From Cystobacter ferrugineus (lineage in GTDB: Bacteria; Myxococcota; Myxococcia; Myxococcales; Myxococcaceae): a stretch of 64,000 nucleotides of DNA. Made by a program: the position numbers and the translations under genes. The notes under the pieces are model-generated. The model saw only the letters and a list, made by a program, of their open reading frames with translations. It was not told where the DNA came from and ran no database searches. This document shows, one piece after another, positions 45,946-53,679 of this stretch; within the stretch, counting starts at the first letter, position 1, and the number at the start of each line of letters is the position of its first letter. Where the stretch lies: NCBI RefSeq assembly GCF_001887355.1, contig NZ_MPIN01000015.1, positions 122,268-186,267 on the forward strand, written 5' to 3'.

Positions 45946-46002
45946 CAAGGAAGCATCCTCTGGTCGTCCACGGTCCGGGGTGTGACCGCATCCCCGTGAC
46001 CA

Positions 46003-46042
46003 TGTCAGGGTCATGACACGGACTGACAGGCGAGCGCTCGCC
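46003..46042. promoter_or_regulatory. TGTCA/TGACA dyad and 14-bp palindrome
   Basis: TGTCA at 46003-46007 faces TGACA at 46014-46018; CTGACA follows at 46023-46028, and a perfect palindrome GGCGAGCGCTCGCC lies at 46029-46042. The TGACA/TGTCA elements recall the paired palindromes at 47269-47301. The palindrome could also be part of a terminator for the preceding gene. Functional meaning is uncertain. Confidence 0.35.
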
Positions 46043-46197
46043 GAGGACAGGGAGCAAGGCACCCGGAAGAGCGTTCATCGCGAGATTCAAAGAGGCCCAA
46101 TCTCAAGTGTTTGACGTGATAGCTGCCAGGAAAGCCGCGGAAGCCCAACAGCGGTGCTTGATCCTCACAGCCTCATGGAAAGTGAAAGGCCCTCACC

Positions 46198-47124
46198 TTG
46201 AAACTCGCAAAGTCTGGAATGTTCTTGTTCGCAGCGTCCCTGCTGTCTGCCTGTGGCACCGCGCCCGAGCAGAGCGACGAGCCGTTGGGGGGCCCGAGCC
46301 CGGCGGCCTCGAGCGTGTCACGGCAAGCGGCGGCATTGGACACGTCCGCGTGCCTGAGCTGGGCGAACGATCCCATCACGGGTCAGAAGTGCCCGATCAA
46401 CACGCCCTGCACCACCTACGCGGACTGTGGCGTGCAGACGCCCAGCCCGAGCGGCGTGGGCCCCGGCAGCCCGTATTGGTACTGCTCCACCAGCAACGTC
46501 TGCCAGTTCCTGCCGGTATCGAACGGCTTCTCGACGGCCACGGGCACCTGCACGGGTCAGTTGCAGTTCCGGCAGAACACCGCCGCGCCCTTCGACAAGA
46601 AGATCCTTCCGCCCGACGGGGTGAGCTTCCGCCAGGGCACGACGCTGGCCTTCGAGGTCACCAACACGACGACGAGCACCCTGTACCTGGATCAGATTCC
46701 TCTCTCGCTCGAGATGGCGGGAACCAACCCCTCGCGGTTCGATGTGAGCTCCATCAAGATGTATCAGGCCGGCACCCGCGCCGACTCCGGTGACGGCACG
46801 GGGCTGCAGCTCATCTGCGTCAGCCCCAACTCGCCCTTCTTGAGCTCCGTCAACTTCACCCTCGGCACTGGCGCCACGGGAGGATGCGGTGGCAGCTACT
46901 TCTCGCGCATCACGGCGGGAGGGACGGCGCGCTTCCTCATCGATCTCACGTTCGCGGCCAACCAGACGTACATCGCCAACCGGCAGTACCGGCTGAAGAT
47001 CGGCTCGCTCGCCACGGGCCTCAAGGCGCGCACGTCGACCGCCAGCACGGCGGCCGCCTATACGGGCTGCACCTTGCCGGCGACCGGGATGACCGGTGCG
47101 TACCTCATCTTCAGCAATCCCTGA
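46198..47124 (+). CDS. Predicted surface lipoprotein, unknown function
   Basis: 308 residues from TTG 46198, with AAAGG 8 nt upstream. Signal peptide MKLAKSGMFLFAASLLSAC with lipobox LLSAC. The mature N-terminus is low complexity, then a Cys-containing segment CPINTPCTTYADCG (about 65-80), then a strand-rich domain to the end with further Cys (GGCGGSYFSRITAGGTARF). The Ser/Thr/Asn-rich composition is typical of secreted myxobacterial proteins. No family recognised. It is followed by a strong stem-loop. Confidence 0.72.
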   Translation: MKLAKSGMFLFAASLLSACGTAPEQSDEPLGGPSPAASSVSRQAAALDTSACLSWANDPITGQKCPINTPCTTYADCGVQTPSPSGVGPGSPYWYCSTSNVCQFLPVSNGFSTATGTCTGQLQFRQNTAAPFDKKILPPDGVSFRQGTTLAFEVTNTTTSTLYLDQIPLSLEMAGTNPSRFDVSSIKMYQAGTRADSGDGTGLQLICVSPNSPFLSSVNFTLGTGATGGCGGSYFSRITAGGTARFLIDLTFAANQTYIANRQYRLKIGSLATGLKARTSTASTAAAYTGCTLPATGMTGAYLIFSNP

Positions 47125-47139
47125 CATCCCATGGGAAGA

Positions 47140-47177
47140 CCGCTCCCCGGGGAGGGGCACGAGTCCCCGAGGAGCGG
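47140..47177. terminator. Strong stem-loop after the lipoprotein gene
   Basis: Stem of 7 bp (47140-47146 with 47171-47177) plus 6 bp (47148-47153 with 47164-47169) around one C-A mismatch, loop 10 nt, 16 nt after the stop codon. No U-tract follows. Confidence 0.65.
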
Positions 47178-47268
47178 CTGGGTAGAGGATGAGGCCCGGC
47201 ACCACGGGCGCGCAGGGCGAGCCTCCCTCTGCCGGCCGGGCGGCTCCCGCTCGAAACCGCAACCCGTC

Positions 47269-47301
47269 CTGACATGTCAGCGCCTCAACGCGACATGTCA
47301 G
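47269..47301. promoter_or_regulatory. Two TGACATGTCA-type palindromes, 21 bp apart
   Basis: CTGACATGTCAG at 47269-47280 is a perfect 12-bp palindrome; GACATGTC at 47292-47299 repeats its core. Their centres are 21 bp apart, two helical turns, so two dimers could bind on one DNA face. They lie 115-145 bp before the Hint-domain gene, with a TTGACA-like hexamer just downstream (47313-47318) and an AT-rich TATATA stretch near 47352-47360. An operator is likely; the regulator is unknown. Confidence 0.6.
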
Positions 47302-47413
47302 CCGACAATGATTGACACAACAAGCAAGCCCATTGTGCACCCCACGTTCTAAATATATATGAACCCCCATCCACATCCCGTGCGAATCCCTCGCGCGGAG
47401 GTAGGGGGGAAAC

Positions 47414-49246
47414 ATGTCAAACTCACGTTCCATGCTGCGGAAGACGCTCTGCGGGAGCCTGCTCTTGGGGCTCATGGGGCCTTTCGCCGCGAGCGCGTTG
47501 CCGGCTGACGGGAAGAACAGCCAGATCGACTGGACGCAGTCCGAGTTCTCGGGGTGGGCTCGTCCTGATGCGTTGTCCTTGACCGAGCTGAAGACGTATC
47601 AAGAGGATCGCAGGTACGTGCGGAGTCTGGTGAAGCCAGACGTCGCCACGAGCCTCGACTACTCGGACCCGAAGGTGTACCGGTTCGTCGTCGCCCGGCT
47701 GAAGATGGCCGGGAAGACGCCGCAGACGTCGCCCCGTCTCTTCGACCTCATCAGCCGGCGGCGCACCGCCGATCAACTGCGTCCGCGCAACACGGAGAGC
47801 GCACGGACGCTCACGGCCGCCCGGACGCCCCAGCACTTCATCAACTCGACCAACTTCCTCACCGAGAGCAGCCCGTACATGGAGGCCAACGCGCTGCTCA
47901 CCTACCCCGGCGTGGCCAACTACCTCTATGTCGACAGTGCCTCCTGGGACAATAACGGCACCGCCCTCGGAGCAATGGGCTATTCCGAGAAGTACAGTGG
48001 CTCCATCGTGAGATCCGTGGCGGTCGGGGACATCACCCTGACCAACGCGCTGGACTACGTGGTGGACTCGTACTCTCTCATCGACTCGGCCACGGGCCTG
48101 CAGGAGACCTACACCCTGCGCGAGAACAACAGGAGGTGTCAGTTCGACCTGTCCACACTGGACATCACCAACCCCGTGAACACGACGGGTGGACAGTGCG
48201 TGGACCTCTGCCTGAACCGGATCTGGACGGGTGATTGCGACTACGATCTGACCGGAACCCCGACGGCGTTGAAGATCCCCTTGTCCGGCTCCATCGGCAT
48301 CTCCTTCAACAACCCCAGCTGCGTCTTCGATGCCAACAGGATCGCGCAGTACCAGAACGGAACCGTGACGCCTCCGGGAAACATCAAGGTCGTGTTGGCC
48401 AACGTGGGCGGCGGCTGCGACGTGGACAGCGGCAATGCCCTGTACTCCCCGATGCAGAACTTCTGGCAGCACGTCACGCTCTCCCCTGACGGCAAGACGC
48501 TGAGCTGGAATCTCACGGGAGCGGACGCGGCGCTCTTCGACTCGAGCTGCCGGCAGGTCCAGGACCAGCTGGAGCTCAGCATGATCCTGGGCATTCCGAT
48601 GAAGCAGGGAGCCGTTGAGATTCCGCCCCGTCCCATCGTCATCAGCAACGATCCAGACTCCCAGGCCACGGACTACCAGTTGCCGTGCATGACCATGACG
48701 AACAGCTGCCTCGCCGAGGGCACGAAGGTGCAACTGGCCGACGGCCGCATGGTGCCCATCGAGTCCATCCAGATCGGGGACAAGATCTTCAACCCCTTCC
48801 ACCCGGGAGCCCAGGCGCTCACCGTGACCGACATCGCCAAGGGCTTCGAGACCGTGCCCATGGTGCGCATCAAGGACAAGGCCGGGAGGGAGCTGCTGAT
48901 GACGGAGATGCATCCCATCGCCACGGTGGACCGGGGCATGGTGCAGGCCCGGAAGCTGCGGGTGGGAGACAAGGTCCAGACCCGGACCGGCACCAGCCCC
49001 CTGGTGAGCGTCACCCGCCAGCCGTTCGGCGGCAAGGTGCACAACCTCAAGGTCGGCTCGAACGAGGAAGCCCTGAAGCTGGGCCCGGATCAGACCGTGG
49101 TGTACGCGAACGGCTTCCTCGTCGGTGACGGGCAGATCCAGCAGAAGTACGAGTCCGCCGAGCAGAACGCCAACGCGAGGCTCGACATGCGCACGCGCGT
49201 GGACAAGCGCTGGCGCCAGGACTACGTGAAGAGCGCCACCCGGTAG
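47414..49246 (+). CDS. Secreted protein with C-terminal Hint (Hedgehog/intein) domain
   Basis: 610 residues with signal peptide (TLCGSLLLGLMGPFAASA). Residues 30-430 are an unrecognised, strand-rich part with several Cys. The Hint domain begins at C432 in NSCLAEGTKVQLADG (block A nucleophile), has T497-x-x-H500 in TEMHPIAT (block B), and continues to VVYANGFLVGDG near 570. Such modules cut their own chain at the Cys and may pass the N-part to a nucleophile or a lipid. No C-extein Cys/Ser/Thr after the late VHN motif is seen, so Hedgehog-like cleavage is more likely than splicing. Upstream palindromes suggest regulation. Confidence 0.82.
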   Translation: MSNSRSMLRKTLCGSLLLGLMGPFAASALPADGKNSQIDWTQSEFSGWARPDALSLTELKTYQEDRRYVRSLVKPDVATSLDYSDPKVYRFVVARLKMAGKTPQTSPRLFDLISRRRTADQLRPRNTESARTLTAARTPQHFINSTNFLTESSPYMEANALLTYPGVANYLYVDSASWDNNGTALGAMGYSEKYSGSIVRSVAVGDITLTNALDYVVDSYSLIDSATGLQETYTLRENNRRCQFDLSTLDITNPVNTTGGQCVDLCLNRIWTGDCDYDLTGTPTALKIPLSGSIGISFNNPSCVFDANRIAQYQNGTVTPPGNIKVVLANVGGGCDVDSGNALYSPMQNFWQHVTLSPDGKTLSWNLTGADAALFDSSCRQVQDQLELSMILGIPMKQGAVEIPPRPIVISNDPDSQATDYQLPCMTMTNSCLAEGTKVQLADGRMVPIESIQIGDKIFNPFHPGAQALTVTDIAKGFETVPMVRIKDKAGRELLMTEMHPIATVDRGMVQARKLRVGDKVQTRTGTSPLVSVTRQPFGGKVHNLKVGSNEEALKLGPDQTVVYANGFLVGDGQIQQKYESAEQNANARLDMRTRVDKRWRQDYVKSATR

Positions 49247-49465
49247 GTCGACCGGCCTCGCCTCGCGCCCCACACCGCAAGAGGCGGGCGCCGCCCGTTC
49301 ACAACATCCCGGGCCAGCCGCGAGGTGCCCGTGTTCTCGATCACACAGGGCCGCTCCTGACAGAACTTTCTTGGAATGCCGGACAATCATCTGCGTCCCC
49401 GAGCCCATGGCCGGGGGAGGCGCCCGGTGCCACTCATCGGGTCCCCCCGCCCTCGAGGTGCGCCG

Positions 49466-50755
49466 ATGCGTTCGTGGAAAGCCTGGGTGCTTTCATCCCT
49501 GATGTGTGGACTGGTGGCCTGTGACGTGGGTCTCGCCCCGAACGAGCCGCAAGAGCCAGAAGCACCGGGGGCATCGGCCGAGCACCTCGCGGAGGTGGCG
49601 GCCCCCGCGCAGACGCTGCAACCCAAGGAGCAGCTCGGCAGGCTGTTGTTCTTCGACAAGAGACTCTCCGAGCCGCCCGGCCAAGCGTGTGCTTCCTGTC
49701 ATCACCCGTCGACGGGCTGGGCGGGACCGGACATACACAGCAATACGGCCGGGGCCGTGCACGAGGGCGCCGTCCCGGGGCGGTTCGGCAATCGCAAGCC
49801 TCCCTCGAGCGCCTACGCCACCCCCGCTCCCATCCTCCACCCGGCCAACTGGGCGAAGGGAGTCTTCGTGGGAGGCAATTTCTGGGATGGCCGCGCCACG
49901 GGCGAGAAGCTGGGCAGTCCCGCAGCGGACCAGGCGCAGATGCCCTTCCTCAACCCGGTGGAGCAGAACAACCCCAGCGAGGCGGCCGTCGTCGCCAAGG
50001 TGTGCACCGGGCCCTACAAGGCGAACTTCCTTCTCGTCTACGGGTGGACCATGTGCATGCCGAGCCAGGTGGCGCGGGCCTACGACAACATCGCCCGGGC
50101 CATCGCGGCCTACGAGGCCTCGCCCGAGATGAATGCCTTCTCCTCCAAGTACGACGCGTACCTGGCCGGGCGAGTCACCCTGACGGACCAGGAGATGCAG
50201 GGCCTGCGACTCTTCGAGGGCAAGGCGATGTGCGCCAGTTGCCACCTGAGCCAGCCCGGAGCCCACGGCCAGCCCCCCCTCTTCACCGACTACACCTATG
50301 CGAACCTCGGTGTGCCGCGAAACCCGCTCAACCCCTGGTACGAGCAGCACGAGTTCAATCCGCAGGACTGGGAGTGGACGGACCAGGGACTGGGAGCATT
50401 CCTGCAGACGCGCCCGGAGTGGCGGCGGTACGCGCGGGAGAACCTCGGGAAGCAGAAGGTCCCCACCTTGCGCAACGTGGACAAGCGGCCCTCACCTGCC
50501 TTCGTCAAACCCTACATGCACAACGGCTACTTCAAGGACCTCAAGAGCGTGGTCCACTTCTACAACACGCGTGACGCCCTCCCCGTCTGCCGCACGCAAG
50601 CCCCCCAGGAGCACGGCGTCGACTGCTGGCCTCCGCCCGAGGTGAAGCAGAACGTCAACACCAGCCAGATGGGCAACCTCGGCCTCACCGCCGAGGAGGA
50701 AGACGCCCTCGTCGCCTTCCTGCGGACCTTGTCGGACGGCTACGTCCAGCGCTGA
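49466..50755 (+). CDS. Di-haem cytochrome c peroxidase-family lipoprotein
   Basis: 429 residues from ATG 49466. Lipobox LVAC at residue 19. Two haem c sites: C75-A-S-C78-H79 in QACASCHH, and CASCHL near 257. Other family signs are LGRLLFFDKRLS, GWAGPD, VPTLRNVDKR and the distal-ligand region YMHNGYFKDLKSVVHFYN. The MauG/CcpA group reduces hydrogen peroxide with electrons from small cytochromes, or oxidises protein side chains, in the periplasm. No partner gene is adjacent. Attachment as a lipoprotein is less common than a soluble form. Confidence 0.9.
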   Translation: MRSWKAWVLSSLMCGLVACDVGLAPNEPQEPEAPGASAEHLAEVAAPAQTLQPKEQLGRLLFFDKRLSEPPGQACASCHHPSTGWAGPDIHSNTAGAVHEGAVPGRFGNRKPPSSAYATPAPILHPANWAKGVFVGGNFWDGRATGEKLGSPAADQAQMPFLNPVEQNNPSEAAVVAKVCTGPYKANFLLVYGWTMCMPSQVARAYDNIARAIAAYEASPEMNAFSSKYDAYLAGRVTLTDQEMQGLRLFEGKAMCASCHLSQPGAHGQPPLFTDYTYANLGVPRNPLNPWYEQHEFNPQDWEWTDQGLGAFLQTRPEWRRYARENLGKQKVPTLRNVDKRPSPAFVKPYMHNGYFKDLKSVVHFYNTRDALPVCRTQAPQEHGVDCWPPPEVKQNVNTSQMGNLGLTAEEEDALVAFLRTLSDGYVQR

Positions 50756-50796
50756 ACGGCATTGGCTCCGCGCCGTCTTTTTGGAAGTGTGGAGCC

Positions 50797-52044
50797 ATGC
50801 GGAGCAGACGCCTTGGATGGGCCGGTCTCATCTCACTCCTCATTCATGCGGCGCTCCTGGCCCTCCTCTGGGGGAGGGAACCCGAGCACCCGGTGAGCAC
50901 CCCACCCGGGTCTCATCCGATCGAGGTGGAACTCGACTTCTCGCCCCCCCCTCCTGCCGCGCCGCCCCTGAGTCCTCCGCCCACGGCCCGGGCCGAGCGG
51001 CCCCGCTCCCCGCCTCGTACACCGCCAGTTCCCCGGGCGCCTCCCGTCAGGCCCCCTCCCCCGGAGCGGCCTTCCTCCGAGCCGTCCACCACCGAGCCGT
51101 CTCCTCCCCTCGAGTTGGACGCGCCGCTCGCGGCGGAGGCGCGGCGCCCCTCACTGCTGCCCTCCCTTCCGCCAGGGGACTGGAGCCTGCCCCTCCCCGA
51201 GGAGAAGCCACGGGGACGCACGATCCGCCCGGGCGATCCGAGCCTCTCTCCGGAGACACTCGCCGCCGAGGAGCACGCCCGCGTGAGCGCCCGGGTGCGG
51301 TCCTTCACCGAGGACGATCTGGCCGCGCGGCGGGTGGAGAACGGCCTGGTGGATCCGTACTTCAGCGAGGTGCGTGAGTCCCTGGAGAAGCAGCTCGAGG
51401 GTGCCCCGCTCTTCAAGGGGAAGACCTCCACGTCGAAGCTCCAGCAGTTCGCCCAGACCTACTTGAAGGATGCCGAGCGCTACGGCCACAGCGGGCTCGT
51501 GGGCAAGAACCAGAAACGGGATGCTCACAAGCCGCTCACTCCCCTCGAGAAGCTCGAGTCCCTCCCCGTGGAGAACAAGGCCCTTGAAGGCATGCGCGGG
51601 TTCCTCAGGTTGGGAGATGCGCTCCAGCAGCATGCCGAGCCCGAGCCGCAGCTCGTCGTCATCCTGGAGTTGCAGCAAGCCCCCGACGGGCAACTCCGCT
51701 CGGTGCAGGTGGTGGAGCCCAGCGGCGACAAAGCCTTCGACAAGTACGTGAGCGAGGCCATGCCTCCCGCCCTGGCCCGGCTCGCGCCGCCCCCCTCGAA
51801 GACCCCGGGAGTGCACCTGGGCACCCACTCGAATGGCATCCGCACCCTCTGGTCCGTGGAGGGCCGCGTCGTCCACCTCAAGCAGGTCTCGGAGATGAAG
51901 GAGAAGGACGCCGCGTACGCGGCGGCCATGGCCAGTCTGGGCGCGCTCGCCGGCCGCTTCGACGAGACCACCGGCGAGGTGCAGGTGATCGACCTGCTCG
52001 ACCCGAAGTTCCGCTGCCGCGCCCGCCTGCTGCGCGTCTGGTGA
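50797..52044 (+). CDS. TonB-like protein
   Basis: 415 residues. N-terminal membrane helix LGWAGLISLLIHAALLALLW (about 6-25), then a Pro-rich spacer (about 45-110; PPPPAAPPLSPPP, PPSRPPVPRAPPVRPPP type), then a charged helical region, and a C-terminal domain with QLVVILELQQAPDGQLRSVQVVEPSG, the beta-alpha-beta pattern of TonB/TolA C-termini. It would span the periplasm and transmit energy from an inner-membrane motor to the outer membrane. No exbB/exbD or receptor gene is adjacent. It starts 41 nt after the peroxidase gene. Confidence 0.82.
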   Translation: MRSRRLGWAGLISLLIHAALLALLWGREPEHPVSTPPGSHPIEVELDFSPPPPAAPPLSPPPTARAERPRSPPRTPPVPRAPPVRPPPPERPSSEPSTTEPSPPLELDAPLAAEARRPSLLPSLPPGDWSLPLPEEKPRGRTIRPGDPSLSPETLAAEEHARVSARVRSFTEDDLAARRVENGLVDPYFSEVRESLEKQLEGAPLFKGKTSTSKLQQFAQTYLKDAERYGHSGLVGKNQKRDAHKPLTPLEKLESLPVENKALEGMRGFLRLGDALQQHAEPEPQLVVILELQQAPDGQLRSVQVVEPSGDKAFDKYVSEAMPPALARLAPPPSKTPGVHLGTHSNGIRTLWSVEGRVVHLKQVSEMKEKDAAYAAAMASLGALAGRFDETTGEVQVIDLLDPKFRCRARLLRVW

Positions 52045-52060
52045 GCGGCCCCTCTCGTGC

Positions 52061-52780
52061 TCAGTCGACGGTGATGTCGTCGAGCTCGATGGAGACGACG
52101 AGGGGCTCGGGGACCGCGCGGTTCTGGGCGTCGCGGCCGTAGATCATTCGCGTCGTGGGAATGACGATGCCGGAGATCTCCCGATGGCCGCTCATGTATT
52201 GCACGCTCGGCACGCCCCCCGCGATGTCCACCTGGTAGTCGCGCCGGCGAAGCAGACCGTCGGAATCGACGTACAGCGTTTGCTCGGCGTTATGCGTGGC
52301 GATACTGCCCGGGTAGGTGACCTTGAGCCGCCGCCACTTCTCGCCCTGCTCGTTCCAGGGCTCGAGTTCCTCCGTCTGGACGCCAGGGAAGGTGAACGAG
52401 TACGGCTCGGTCACGTAGGTCCACATGGCGTAGCCGGTGAAGTATGCGAGTTGGAGCGGGTTCCAGGGCGTCTCCAGGGTGTGGCCGGCGAACGAGGCCC
52501 GAGGGTCGTGGAGTTCCTCGAGGACCCCCTTGCTCGTTGACTCGATCGCGACGCGCGTCGGGGTGAAGACGCTGCGGCGGTCCGGTCCGGTGAAGGGAGT
52601 GATCGAGGTCCACTGCTTCTGGATGGCGACGGTGAACCTCGCGTCATCGACGATGCCGCCCACCTGCTTGAGCGGCCAGAGAACGCCGCCGAAGCGCTGA
52701 TGAGCGGAGATCTTGTTCAACTTCTTCCAGCGCTCGGCGCCGCCGTAGGCGCTCAGGACTCGTGCGAGAAGGTCCGACAT
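52061..52780 (-). CDS. Hypothetical protein
   Basis: 239 residues from ATG 52780, preceded by GGGAG with a 5-nt spacer. No signal peptide. N-terminus VLSAYGGAERWKKLNKISAHQRFGG, then a strand-rich body (AEQTLYVDSDGLLRRRDYQVDIAGG, MSGHREISGIVIPTTRMIYG). The start resembles the first strand-helix of LolA/LolB-like or outer-membrane lipoprotein-sorting folds, but this is only an impression. Not recognised; convergent with the TonB-like gene. Confidence 0.7.
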   Translation of the reverse strand: MSDLLARVLSAYGGAERWKKLNKISAHQRFGGVLWPLKQVGGIVDDARFTVAIQKQWTSITPFTGPDRRSVFTPTRVAIESTSKGVLEELHDPRASFAGHTLETPWNPLQLAYFTGYAMWTYVTEPYSFTFPGVQTEELEPWNEQGEKWRRLKVTYPGSIATHNAEQTLYVDSDGLLRRRDYQVDIAGGVPSVQYMSGHREISGIVIPTTRMIYGRDAQNRAVPEPLVVSIELDDITVD

Positions 52781-52924
52781 GGTTGCTCCCGGGAGGTGTG
52801 AACGCGGGAACTCCCCGGCGGTCACAGTGTCTTCGTGAGCGCTAGTATATGACCGGTCGTCTTATATCGCCAGATGATTCGTCCTCCAGGCTGTGCCCTC
52901 GTCCCAGCCCAGGTTGTGCCGGAG

Positions 52925-53187
52925 TCAGGAGCCCGGTGGCGGGGGCGGCGCGAACTTCCAGAGCACTTTGTCCCCCGCCTGGAGCACCTTGGCGCCCACG
53001 CCCGCGTCGGCGTAGGTGCCATTGACCCAGAACTGCCAGCTCCGCTTGTCTCGCCCGCCGCTCTGGTTCTTGAACCCATCAATCCCGGTGACGAACACCG
53101 TGGCGCCACTGCCCGTGTGTTTGATGGCGATGGGAGGAGAGCGCCGGGCCGCGGCCTGGGTGGCCTCCTAGTCCGTCATCCCCTGGC
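52925..53187 (-). pseudogene. 3' fragment of a DUF4430-like gene
   Basis: The 257 bp at 52931-53187 match 55275-55531 of the intact gene with about a dozen differences counted by eye. The frame keeps the C-terminal part (VFVTGIDGFKNQ, VNGTYADAGVGAK, FAPPPPPGS) and ends at a TGA at 52925-52927. The codon for Trp in MTAWEA has become TAG (53168-53170), and no start codon or signal peptide is attached. It is therefore a broken partial copy. It forms the left direct repeat around the toxin/immunity cassette. Confidence 0.88.
52931..53187. repeat. Direct repeat, left copy
   Basis: Left copy of a 257-bp repeat whose right copy is 55275-55531 (offset 2344 bp), same orientation, about 95% identical by eye. 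Similarity stops abruptly after CCCTGGC at 53187. Recombination between the copies would remove the toxin and its immunity gene together. Confidence 0.88.
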
Positions 53188-53298
53188 ATATCACCCGCCG
53201 GGCTTGTCCCGCTTGATCCCTCTCCGCCTGTCACTCGCGGCGCGCTCCGTGCGTGGTCGGCTGCGCTTGCTGGGCGGTGCCAGACGGGGTGCTTCTGG

Positions 53299-53679
53299 CT
53301 ACCCCGCAGCATCCTCGGCTGGATCTAGTGCCCAAGTGCCCTCTTCCCAGCGTTTCAGGGCCTCCGAAGCTTCAAAAGCAGCCAGTCCTTCACCTTTTGC
53401 GATCTCCAGTAAGACGGCCTTGGCTTCCGCCGTCCGATAACGCAGCAGGTAGACCGCCGCCATGCCTCGTACGTCCATTCGCGGGTGCGTGAGCAACATG
53501 GCGAGCGCATCCCGCCCCGCGTTCCCGTGAGCGCGCAACATCTTGAACGTGGCGATCCGCTGCTTCGCGTGCCTGTTTCCAGTTCTAGCATCACCTCGGA
53601 AGATTGCGTCCGTCTGTTCTGCTGTGTGATGGGCAAATTTTTCCGCCAGTTCTTCTAGCTGTCTTACCTGACTTTCCAA
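53299..53679 (-). CDS. Putative SitI-type immunity protein (DUF2019-like)
   Basis: 126 residues, soluble, all helical, with HEAT-like repeats (NAGRDALAMLLTHPRMDVRGMAAVYLLRY, EAKAVLLEIAKGEG) as in DUF2019 proteins known as neighbours of toxins. It overlaps the SitA-like toxin by 16 nt and follows it on the same strand, the toxin-immunity order of sit loci. It would bind the toxin domain in the cytoplasm and protect the cell and its kin. Assignment rests on neighbourhood and repeat pattern; specificity is untested. Confidence 0.75.
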   Translation of the reverse strand: MESQVRQLEELAEKFAHHTAEQTDAIFRGDARTGNRHAKQRIATFKMLRAHGNAGRDALAMLLTHPRMDVRGMAAVYLLRYRTAEAKAVLLEIAKGEGLAAFEASEALKRWEEGTWALDPAEDAAG

